Shown piece after piece: positions 53,368 through 60,887 of a DNA stretch of 64,000 bases. The notes beneath the pieces were generated by a model. It worked only from the letters and a program-made list of their open reading frames with translations, did no database searches and had not been told where the DNA came from. Each line of letters starts with the position of its first letter. Within the stretch, counting starts at the first letter, position 1. The stretch lies in assembly GCF_008014675.1 (NCBI RefSeq), contig NZ_VOXD01000012.1, positions 87,745 to 151,744 on the forward strand, written 5' to 3'. The stretch comes from Neolewinella aurantiaca. Its GTDB lineage: Bacteria > Bacteroidota > Bacteroidia > Chitinophagales > Saprospiraceae. The position numbers and the translations under genes are program-made.

Positions 53368-56259
53368 ATGAATAGCCTCCGCATTTTACCCCTGCTCTTC
53401 CTAACCTTCCTTTGTACCTGCGTCAGCGCCCAAAAGGCCACCCCCGCCCAGGTGCGGGCCCAGGCCTACCAGCAACGGCTTTTCTTGCAGGAAAAAAGTC
53501 CTGCAGCCGGTATCGAATTCACCAACATCGGCCCAACCGTAATGAGCGGCCGGGTGTCTGACATTGCGGTTGACCCGGCCGACCCGACCCACTTTTACGT
53601 CGGCTACGCCAGCGGCGGGCTGTGGGAAACCAAAGACAACGGCACCACCTTTACCCCACTCTTCGATGACCTCCCCGTGATGACCATCGGAGCTCTGGAT
53701 GTAAACTGGACCACCAAGGCCATTTACGTTGGCACCGGCGAGGTGAATTCCAGCCGCTCCAGTTACGCCGGCAACGGTGTTTACCGCAGCACCGACGGCG
53801 GCCGTTCCTGGACCCACATGGGCCTCGACGAAACGCACCACATCGGCCGCGTCATTGTAGACCAGCGCGACCAGAGCACCGTTTGGGTTGCTGCCCTCGG
53901 CCACCTGTACGGACCCAACCCCGAGCGCGGTGTCTACAAAACCACCAACGGCGGCCAAACCTGGACCAAGACTCTTTTCATTAACGACAGCACCGGCGTG
54001 GTCGACATCGTGCGGGATCCCCGCAGGCCCAACGAGCTCTTTGCTGCCTCCTGGGAGCGCGAGCGCAAAGCCTGGGACTTCAAAGAATCAGGGAAAGGAA
54101 GCGGTGTTTGGCACAGTACCGACGGCGGCACCAACTGGAACCGCATCTCAACGGCTAAAAGCGGATTCCCCACCGGTGAAGGTGGCGGCCGCATCGGCCT
54201 CGCAATCAGCTACGAAGACAACCAACGCTACCTCTTCGCCAGCCTCGACAATTACTTCCGCAAAAGTGCCGCAGAACTGGCAAAAGACGGAGACGAAGAC
54301 AACCTGACTAAAAACAAACTCCGGGGGATGAGTAAAGCCGATTTCCTTGAGTTGCGCCCTTACCAGGTACAGGGTTTCCTGCGGGCAAATGGCTTCCCGC
54401 GCGACCTGAGTGTAGACTCCCTCATAGCCCGCGTAACCCGCGATGAAGTAACCACCGGGCAACTCGTCGAATACCTCGAAGACGCCAACAGCCTCCTCTT
54501 CGATACGCCGGTTAAAGGCTTCGAACTCTACAAAACCACCACTAACGGAGAGAAGTGGGAACGCACCCACAACGACTACATCCCCAGCCTCTACAATACC
54601 TACGGTTACTACTTTGGAGACATCGCCGTCCACCCCGAGAACCCAACCCTGATCTACGCGATGGGAGTACCGATCATCAAATCCACCGATGGCGGTAAGA
54701 CCTGGACCGGTGCCAACGGAGACAACGTCCACGCCGATCATCACTACCTTTGGATTAACCCGGAGCGGCCCGATCACATCATCAACGGCAACGACGGCGG
54801 GGTAAACATCAGCTACGACGGCGGCAAAAACTGGCGCAAGTGCAACGCCCCTCCCCTCGGTCAGTTCTACGGCATTGCCGTAGACAACCACCCCGATGGC
54901 TATCGCGTCTACGGCGGGCTGCAGGACAATGGAACGTGGGTTGGCCCGCACAACTACCGCGCAGGACGCGGCTGGGAGCAAAGTGGCCACTACCCCTACA
55001 AGTCCCTCTTCGGGGGAGACGGTATGCAGGTCGAGGTTGACCCGCGCGACAATAATACGGTCTACGTCGGCTATCAATACGGCAATTACTATCGCGTCGA
55101 CCAGGCTGCTGACACCAGCACCTTCCTGACCCCGAAGCACGAGTTGGGCCAGCGCCCTTACCGTTGGAACTGGCAGAGCCCGATCCTCATCAGTCCGCAC
55201 AACCCGGATGTTTTCTACCTCGGCTCCAATGTATTGCATCGCAGTGTTAACCGGGGTGACGACTTCAAAACCATCAGTAAAGACCTCACGGCGGGCGGAC
55301 GCAAAGGAGACGTCGCCTTCGGCACCCTGACGACCATCAGCGAAAGCCCCAAGCAGCCCAACCTGCTATATGTTGGCAGCGACGACGGGCGCATCCACCG
55401 CTCTAAAAACGGAGGCGCAGAGTGGGATCGCATCGATGATGGGTTACCGCAGAACCTTTGGATCAGCCGCGTTGCGGCTGGTAAACACGATGCCAACGTT
55501 GTTTACGCAACCCTCAACGGCTACCGCAATGATCATTTCGGTAGTCACGTATACAAGAGTACCGACATGGGTGACACCTGGGTAAAAATCGGCAACTACC
55601 TGCCCAACGAAGCCGTAAATGTTATCCTTGAGGACCCAACCAACCCCCGTTTACTTTTTGTTGGCACCGACCACGGCCTGTACGTCAGTATGGATGGCGG
55701 CAATAAATTCGTGGGGATGAACAATGGCTTACCCGCAGTAGCGGTGCACGACCTCGTTATTCAGGAAAAGGAAAAAGACCTGATTGTGGGCACCCACGGC
55801 CGTAGCCTTTACCTGGCCAATATCGAAATTTTGCAAACCGCTGCGGTCGAACAACCGGGCCTCACCCTGATGGGGCCATCGAGACTTCGTTACTCAGGTC
55901 GCTACGGTTCACGCGATTTCAACTTCGAAATTCGGGAGCCGGAAACAAAATTTCAGGTTTTCCTCCCGGGCGGGAGCGCAGGTGCAAAGCTGATGATTAA
56001 GAGCAATGACGGAACTACCCTCTTCACCCAAAATATCGAGTTGAACGGCGGTGTAACTACTATTCCCTACGACATGAGTTTTGAGGGCCGCTTCGCCGGA
56101 ATGCTGGAAAACAAAGCCAACGAAGGCCGTGACCCCGCCAAGCGCCCGGTCTCCATCAAAGCTGCCGAAAACGGCAAGTTTTACCTGCGCCCCGGTAAAT
56201 ACAAAGCCGTCATCAGCGTTGAAGGCACCGAAGCTACAGCCGAATTTCAGGTCAGATAA
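53368..56259 (+). CDS. Secreted BNR/sortilin-like beta-propeller protein
   Basis: This 963-residue protein has a signal peptide ending CTCVSAQ. It carries many BNR/Asp-box motifs spread through the chain: STDGGRSWTH, TTNGGQTWTK, STDGGTNWNR, STDGGKTWTG, SKNGGAEWDR, STDMGDTWVK. They indicate two seven-bladed-type propellers as in Vps10/sortilin-like and xyloglucanase-like proteins. A beta domain of about 120 residues closes it (YGSRDFNFEIREP ... FYLRPGKYKAVI). No T9SS signal is evident. Such proteins are abundant in Bacteroidota, with roles in glycan binding or unknown. A strong terminator follows. Confidence 0.88.
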   Translation: MNSLRILPLLFLTFLCTCVSAQKATPAQVRAQAYQQRLFLQEKSPAAGIEFTNIGPTVMSGRVSDIAVDPADPTHFYVGYASGGLWETKDNGTTFTPLFDDLPVMTIGALDVNWTTKAIYVGTGEVNSSRSSYAGNGVYRSTDGGRSWTHMGLDETHHIGRVIVDQRDQSTVWVAALGHLYGPNPERGVYKTTNGGQTWTKTLFINDSTGVVDIVRDPRRPNELFAASWERERKAWDFKESGKGSGVWHSTDGGTNWNRISTAKSGFPTGEGGGRIGLAISYEDNQRYLFASLDNYFRKSAAELAKDGDEDNLTKNKLRGMSKADFLELRPYQVQGFLRANGFPRDLSVDSLIARVTRDEVTTGQLVEYLEDANSLLFDTPVKGFELYKTTTNGEKWERTHNDYIPSLYNTYGYYFGDIAVHPENPTLIYAMGVPIIKSTDGGKTWTGANGDNVHADHHYLWINPERPDHIINGNDGGVNISYDGGKNWRKCNAPPLGQFYGIAVDNHPDGYRVYGGLQDNGTWVGPHNYRAGRGWEQSGHYPYKSLFGGDGMQVEVDPRDNNTVYVGYQYGNYYRVDQAADTSTFLTPKHELGQRPYRWNWQSPILISPHNPDVFYLGSNVLHRSVNRGDDFKTISKDLTAGGRKGDVAFGTLTTISESPKQPNLLYVGSDDGRIHRSKNGGAEWDRIDDGLPQNLWISRVAAGKHDANVVYATLNGYRNDHFGSHVYKSTDMGDTWVKIGNYLPNEAVNVILEDPTNPRLLFVGTDHGLYVSMDGGNKFVGMNNGLPAVAVHDLVIQEKEKDLIVGTHGRSLYLANIEILQTAAVEQPGLTLMGPSRLRYSGRYGSRDFNFEIREPETKFQVFLPGGSAGAKLMIKSNDGTTLFTQNIELNGGVTTIPYDMSFEGRFAGMLENKANEGRDPAKRPVSIKAAENGKFYLRPGKYKAVISVEGTEATAEFQVR
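53414..53430 (+). repeat. Near copy of the GCACCTGCG-N4-CGCC motif
   Basis: GTACCTGCG-TCAG-CGCC, one mismatch, coding CTCVSA in a signal peptide exactly as copy 12 does. Confidence 0.5.
55969..55985 (-). repeat. GCACCTGCG-N4-CGCC motif copy 13
   Basis: Exact copy with spacer CTCC, antisense inside the BNR gene, which reads GGSAGAK. Confidence 0.8.
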
Positions 56260-56311
56260 ATTAAGGTGAAATTCCCGCCGCAGACGAGCCGGCGGATTTT
56301 GGAATAACCAC

Positions 56312-56379
56312 AGGCCTGAACAGAGGAGGGTGCGGCGTAATACTTTGGCCGTCAATCCCCTCTGTTCAGGCCTTTTTTT
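56312..56379 (+). terminator. Terminator after BNR gene
   Basis: Perfect 15-bp stem AGGCCTGAACAGAGG (56312-56326) / CCTCTGTTCAGGCCT (56359-56373) and a run of seven T ending at 56379. The run abuts the stop codon of the converging cyclase gene. Confidence 0.9.
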
Positions 56380-57766
56380 ATGCCGACAGTGTTACAAAGA
56401 AGCGCTCCATCGTTCCGATATTTTTAGCTTCAAAAGTGCCGGCAGCCTCGCATATGAATTCCTGACCGAGCAGATCTTTGGTCGTATGCGAAATAGCGAC
56501 TCTGCCTACTTCGCCGGCGGTCTCCAGCCGGCTTGCCTGGTTGACGGTATCCCCCCAAATGTCGTACACGAATTTGTGCTTCCCTACTACTCCGGCAACC
56601 ACCGGCCCCGTATGAATACCGATTCTGGCTTCGAAGTGTGGATTCTTGCTGAGATAGGCCTGCATCTCCAGCCCGGCCCGGACCATGCGGTCAGCATGGT
56701 TTACGTCTTCCAGCGGTAAGCCTCCGGCACACATATAGGCATCGCCGATGGTCTTTATTTTTTCCAGTTTGAATCTGGCCACGATTTCGTCGAACTCCCT
56801 GAATGCCTCATCCAGCAGGCTGATCAATTCTTCGGGGTCCAGCCTGGCGGCCAGAGCACTGAAGCCCTTGAAGTCGGCAAAAAGTACGGTCGCCGATGCA
56901 AAGCTCCGCGCGGTGGCCTTGCCTGTATCTTTCAGTTCGGCAGCAACGGTAACTGGCAGAATGTTGAGCAGTAACTCTTCAGACCGCTGTCGCTCCGCAG
57001 TGATGATCTCGTTCTGTACCTGCAGCTGCTGCTGGAACTTCTGCCCGGTACGGTATCGCAGGTACAAAACACCCAATATGCCGAGTACGGCAAGCCCGAG
57101 TACCAGAAGCAGATTACGTTGCTGCCGTTGAAAGGTGACTTCAGCCCGCTGAGCGTCTATGACCCTTTCCTGTTGAATCAGTAAAACGCTATCGTTGAGC
57201 CGCGCAAACGCGCTTTCGTCTAACTCTCTTTGCTGGCGTTCCAAAATGAGAACCTGCCTGAGTTGACTGTCATTGAGCGCGGTAATCTCCTTGCGTTGCA
57301 GAGACACGATAGCCGACAAACTTGCTGTTTCAATTGAGTCGTCCGGCGGTAGCGTCGTCCTGCGGGCCCGTACTGAGGGCAGTTCCTCAAGATCAAGTGA
57401 AGTGTCTCCGGTAAGCTTTTCCAGCAGAGACATGATTTCATCAATGGCCTCACCGTCTTTGACCGTCTTAAAACCCTGAGCCGCTCTGCGCATTTCCCGG
57501 ATGCCGCGCACACGCTCTTTGGCCGTAGCTGCGGGGTTTTCGGTCAGAATACGCCCCATCAACATTCGGCCCCGCGCGGTAACGCCCGGAAGCTGGGCCT
57601 GGTTGCCACTTTCGATGAGCGCCTTCGCCTGAGCGGTAGCCGAAGCAAACTTCCCCTTCTCAATGAGAGTGGCAATCACCTCCGCCTGCCTGTCGTACGC
57701 GTCGTTTTGCGCAACGCTACTAAGACTGACCAGAAGGATACAGGATAAAAGAAGGGTACGTATCAT
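56378..57766 (-). CDS. Membrane-bound class III adenylate/guanylate cyclase
   Basis: This 462-residue protein has a signal peptide, a periplasmic helical region of about 180 residues (TPR-like or coiled-coil), one membrane helix (LLLVLGLAVLGILGVLYL, about 214-231) and a C-terminal class III cyclase domain. In the cyclase domain the metal-binding Asp lies in LFADFKGFSAL and the second in KTIGDAYMCAGG, with GPVVAGVVGKHKFVYDIWGD and the transition-state Asn/Arg in VNQASRLE. It makes cAMP (or cGMP) in the cytosol in answer to an envelope signal. Gene faces the BNR terminator. Confidence 0.9.
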   Translation of the reverse strand: MIRTLLLSCILLVSLSSVAQNDAYDRQAEVIATLIEKGKFASATAQAKALIESGNQAQLPGVTARGRMLMGRILTENPAATAKERVRGIREMRRAAQGFKTVKDGEAIDEIMSLLEKLTGDTSLDLEELPSVRARRTTLPPDDSIETASLSAIVSLQRKEITALNDSQLRQVLILERQQRELDESAFARLNDSVLLIQQERVIDAQRAEVTFQRQQRNLLLVLGLAVLGILGVLYLRYRTGQKFQQQLQVQNEIITAERQRSEELLLNILPVTVAAELKDTGKATARSFASATVLFADFKGFSALAARLDPEELISLLDEAFREFDEIVARFKLEKIKTIGDAYMCAGGLPLEDVNHADRMVRAGLEMQAYLSKNPHFEARIGIHTGPVVAGVVGKHKFVYDIWGDTVNQASRLETAGEVGRVAISHTTKDLLGQEFICEAAGTFEAKNIGTMERFFVTLSA

Positions 57767-57808
57767 CTGATGATAGTACCCTGTTTTTTCGATAAAGTTC
57801 AGTGGTTA

Positions 57809-58198
57809 TCAGCTGTGTACACGGTATTTATCAGCTACCACAACGTCCCGGAAGTCAGGGTCCTGTTCAACTTCCCTTCCCATGGAGTCTCCGCTCTGGT
57901 ATTCTTTTGGTTCAAAAGCCTCTTCCGGCACGTACGGTGCGGACAACTCTTCGATAAATTCAGCCCGCTTAGCCAGCGGGTTGTTGCGGTCCTGTTTTAT
58001 TTCAGCTATAGTGAAAACACAGGCGACAATAAGAAATACCGCTGCAGCCATCCAGGGGCGGATGGCAAAAATGCGGGTTCCCCGCCGCCTTTGGTCGAGT
58101 CGTTCTTCCAGTTGACTCCAGGACTGAACGGAAGGTGTTCGTCTCATTCCGCGGGCACGATTTCCAAATTCTCTGTCGAAAGGATCGAAGCTTGCCAT
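57809..58198 (-). CDS. Putative anti-sigma factor, single membrane span
   Basis: This 129-residue protein has a basic, soluble N terminus of about 45 residues (WSQLEERLDQRRRGT), one membrane helix (MAAAVFLIVACVFTIA, about 49-65) and an acidic extracytoplasmic part. No zinc-binding anti-sigma motif is visible. The call rests on position: it follows the ECF sigma gene by 49 nt in the same direction, the usual place for its antagonist, and has the right topology. It could also be an unrelated small membrane protein. Confidence 0.55.
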   Translation of the reverse strand: MASFDPFDREFGNRARGMRRTPSVQSWSQLEERLDQRRRGTRIFAIRPWMAAAVFLIVACVFTIAEIKQDRNNPLAKRAEFIEELSAPYVPEEAFEPKEYQSGDSMGREVEQDPDFRDVVVADKYRVHS

Positions 58199-58247
58199 GG
58201 TAATTGAATTTATTCTTTGTTCTTAAGGGATCTTTTGTGTACGTGGT

Positions 58248-58790
58248 TTAACCCGCTCGGTAACCCAGAGCAGCGAGTTGTTCCCGCATTCTTTTCTTTG
58301 CCAGTATGAGTTGCGACTTGCTCGTGTTGATGCTAATACCGAGCATCTCAGCGATTTCGCGGTGTTTGTAGCCTTCTATGACGTAAAGGTTGAACACTGT
58401 ACGATAACCAGTCGGCATCCGGTCCAGTAAGTTCATGATGTCTGCTTCAGCCAGGCGAGTGGCCGCCTCTGCGGGAACGGAGAATGAAGTCGGGTTCACA
58501 TCAGCCAGTTCCGAAGCATGCTTAAGCGCGTGTTTCTTGCGCAACAACATCAAAGCTTCGTTTACGACTATTCTTCGTATCCAGCCCTCAAAGCTGCCAC
58601 TGTCGGTGAAGGTTCCGATCTTATCAAACACCTTAAAAAATGCCGATACCAGTACATCCTCAGCATCCGCGTCACGGGCGGTGTAGCGGCGCGCCACGGC
58701 GAGCATCACCGGGCTGTAGCGATCGTAAACCGCGCGCTGCGCGCGCCGGTCACTGGCCTTGCATCCGGTAATGAGTTGCTGCTCGGTCAT
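58248..58790 (-). CDS. ECF-type RNA polymerase sigma factor
   Basis: This 180-residue sigma-70 factor has region 2 at about 20-90 (RRAQRAVYDRYSPVMLAVAR, DAEDVLVSAFFKVFDKI, SFEGWIRRIVVNEALMLLRK) and region 4 at about 120-175 (LLDRMPTGYRTVFNLYVIEG, HREIAEMLGISINTSKSQL). This is the common RpoE-like ECF group of Bacteroidota. ATG 58790 (MTEQQLITGC) was chosen; 27 further in-frame residues upstream are unlike the family. Probably controls an envelope regulon together with the membrane protein encoded downstream. Confidence 0.92.
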   Translation of the reverse strand: MTEQQLITGCKASDRRAQRAVYDRYSPVMLAVARRYTARDADAEDVLVSAFFKVFDKIGTFTDSGSFEGWIRRIVVNEALMLLRKKHALKHASELADVNPTSFSVPAEAATRLAEADIMNLLDRMPTGYRTVFNLYVIEGYKHREIAEMLGISINTSKSQLILAKKRMREQLAALGYRAG

Positions 58791-58906
58791 GGCTGTTGTT
58801 CGTGGGATTGCCCCGGAGTTTGTTTCCGAAACAGCCCATTTCTGGCGAAGTGCTATAGGCATGGGCATCAATTCTTTGTTGCTGCCCTATAGATGCAACG
58901 GTAAAC

Positions 58907-59644
58907 CTAAATGGTGGGTTCCCTCCAGGAAAAACCAAATACCTCCTGAAAGTGCTGCTTCACCAGTGGCTTAACCTCATCGAGCTCGATCGGACGACCG
59001 ACTTCCACGCTAAGGCTCGTTACTGCCCGGTCGGCATCATCTATACCGCAGGGAACGATGTTGCCAAAATGCGTCAGGTTGGGCCGGACGTTGAACGCAA
59101 AACCATGCAACGTAGTCCAACGACTCAAATGAACTCCAATCGCACATATCTTCCGGCGGGGCTGCCTCCGGGAAGAATCCCCCGGCAGCCATACTCCCGT
59201 AAACCCTTCGTCCCGCTCTGCAGCAATGCCAAAGTCTGCACAGGTCCGAATTACGACCTCCTCCAAAAATCGTACGTACTTGTGAACGTCGTTGAAAAAT
59301 TCATCCAGATCGAAGATCGGATACGCTACCAACTGACCAGGACCGTGATAGGTGATATCCCCTCCCCGGTTGATCTTATGAAACGTAAACCCCTGTTCTT
59401 TGAGCTGGCTTTCGTCCAGCAGTAAATGCTCCAGAGAGCCTGACTTCCCCAGCGTGTAAACCGGAGGATGTTCCACGAAGAGGAGATGATGGTACTGCTC
59501 TCCGGCAGCAGCTCCTGCTTTAACCAGTTCCCGGTTAGCTCTTTTTCGCGCTACAGTAGCGGCATGAAGCTCAGTTTGTAAATCCCAGGCTTGCTGGTAA
59601 TCCATCCTATTCAGGTCACGAAAGTGGACGCTCGGTATATCCAT
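58907..59644 (-). CDS. lipB: Octanoyl-[acyl-carrier-protein] transferase
   Basis: This 245-residue cytosolic enzyme moves octanoate from ACP to the lipoyl domains of 2-oxoacid dehydrogenases and GcvH, the first step of lipoate synthesis. Signature blocks: INRGGDITYHGPGQLVAYPI, then the catalytic Lys in KICAIGVHLSRW and the catalytic Cys in FGNIVPCGI. It is slightly longer at the N terminus than E. coli LipB. Transcribed toward the sigma factor gene. No lipA in the window. Confidence 0.95.
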   Translation of the reverse strand: MDIPSVHFRDLNRMDYQQAWDLQTELHAATVARKRANRELVKAGAAAGEQYHHLLFVEHPPVYTLGKSGSLEHLLLDESQLKEQGFTFHKINRGGDITYHGPGQLVAYPIFDLDEFFNDVHKYVRFLEEVVIRTCADFGIAAERDEGFTGVWLPGDSSRRQPRRKICAIGVHLSRWTTLHGFAFNVRPNLTHFGNIVPCGIDDADRAVTSLSVEVGRPIELDEVKPLVKQHFQEVFGFSWREPTI

Positions 59645-59678
59645 GTCTCAGTAACCATTTTACCGAAGAGGTGGTTGT

Positions 59679-59704
59679 GTTCAGTAGCCTAAAGGCTACT
59701 GAAC
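59679..59704. repeat. Perfect REP-like palindrome
   Basis: GTTCAGTAGCC and GGCTACTGAAC around a TAAA loop, in the 105-nt gap between lipB and the oxidoreductase gene. Its CAGTAGCC arm recurs at the start of each unit of the tandem array at 26701. Confidence 0.65.
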
Positions 59705-59749
59705 GCGAACATATACAGGCGAAAACTTTTGTGACCACACCGGACCACC

Positions 59750-60733
59750 CTACTCTCCGATGGTTAGTACGATCTTACCTACGTTTGCGTTTGCTTCCAT
59801 GTACTTGTGGGCATCCGCCACGCCTTCCCAGTCATAAATAGTGTCGACCAGTGCTCTCAGGGAGCGGTCCGCGAAATGGGGCCAGATTTCGTTGCGGAAG
59901 CTGGCCACTAGCTGACTTTTGTAAGCCTTGGAACGGGATCGAAGCGTCGTTCCGGTTATTTGCAGTCGCTTGCGCAGAATTGGTGCCAGACTGACGTTTT
60001 CCACCCGGGCCCCACCCAGTGCGGCCAGGCTAACGATACGGCCATCCAAAGCAGCAGCTTTCAGGTTTTGCTCGAAGTAACCTCCGCCCACAAAATCGAG
60101 AATAACATTGGCTCCTTTACCATCGGTTTCGTCCAGCACCGCATCGGCGAAGTCTTCCGTCCGGTAATCAACGCAACGATCTGTGCCCAGGTCTTCGAGA
60201 CGCTGATGCTTCATGCTACTGGCGGTGACAACCACCTTTGCACCTGCGTGTTTCGCCAACTGAATAGCTGCCGTTCCAACGCCGCTTGCGCCCGCATGAA
60301 TTAAAACTGTCTCGTCTTTTTGCAGCTTTGCGATCTGATGGAGCGCCTGATAAGCAGTAAGAAAGGCCTCGGGAATAGCCGCCGCCTTAGTAAAACTAAT
60401 TTGCTCTGGCAGCTTTAATAGCATGTCCTCATCGACAGCGATGAGCTGGGCGTAACCACCTCCGCTCAACAGGGCACATACGTTGTCGCCGACCTCGAAG
60501 CCCGTTACGCCTGCACCGGTTTCGATTACGGTACCCGCCATTTCCAGCCCAAGAATATCGGTCACGCCGGGAGGCGGAGGATATTTCCCTTCACGCTGGA
60601 GAATATCGGCCCGGTTCAGGGCCGTAGCTGCAATGTAAACAAGGACCTGTCCCGGCCCCGCAACAGGATCGGCAACTTCCGTAATTTCGAGTTGGTTCGC
60701 GTCGCCGGGCGTTTTTACTGTAATAGCTTTCAT
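59750..60733 (-). CDS. NAD(P)H-quinone oxidoreductase, zinc-independent MDR family
   Basis: This 327-residue medium-chain dehydrogenase/reductase of the quinone oxidoreductase / PIG3 type lacks the catalytic zinc ligands of alcohol dehydrogenases. Visible parts are the N-terminal GroES-like domain (NRADILQREGKYPPPPG, LGLEMAGTVIE) and the NADPH fold (VLIHAGASGVGTAAIQLAKH). It reduces quinones or other electrophiles in the cytosol. ATG 60733 is preceded by the box TATCTTGC with 5 nt between, so the mRNA may be leaderless. Confidence 0.9.
   Translation of the reverse strand: MKAITVKTPGDANQLEITEVADPVAGPGQVLVYIAATALNRADILQREGKYPPPPGVTDILGLEMAGTVIETGAGVTGFEVGDNVCALLSGGGYAQLIAVDEDMLLKLPEQISFTKAAAIPEAFLTAYQALHQIAKLQKDETVLIHAGASGVGTAAIQLAKHAGAKVVVTASSMKHQRLEDLGTDRCVDYRTEDFADAVLDETDGKGANVILDFVGGGYFEQNLKAAALDGRIVSLAALGGARVENVSLAPILRKRLQITGTTLRSRSKAYKSQLVASFRNEIWPHFADRSLRALVDTIYDWEGVADAHKYMEANANVGKIVLTIGE
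60240..60257 (+). repeat. Near copy of the GCACCTGCG-N4-CGCC motif (N5 spacer)
   Basis: GCACCTGCG then TGTTT then CGCC, antisense in the oxidoreductase gene, which reads AKHAGAK. Confidence 0.5.
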
Positions 60734-60738
60734 AGAGC

Positions 60739-60746
60739 GCAAGATA
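60739..60746 (-). promoter_or_regulatory. -7 box of oxidoreductase gene, leaderless spacing
   Basis: TATCTTGC, then GCTCT, then ATG. One T of the usual TTTG is missing. Confidence 0.4.
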
Positions 60747-60887
60747 ATCAACTTCCCCGTCGGGCTGACGGATCGACTCAAAATTGAGCCCGGATTTTAA
60801 TCTTTTGAATGCGCGCGCCGCCGACACACGGTGGTATCGGCGGCGCGTACAAAAAAGGACAGAGGTGTGGTTCGCTCAGCGATCCCT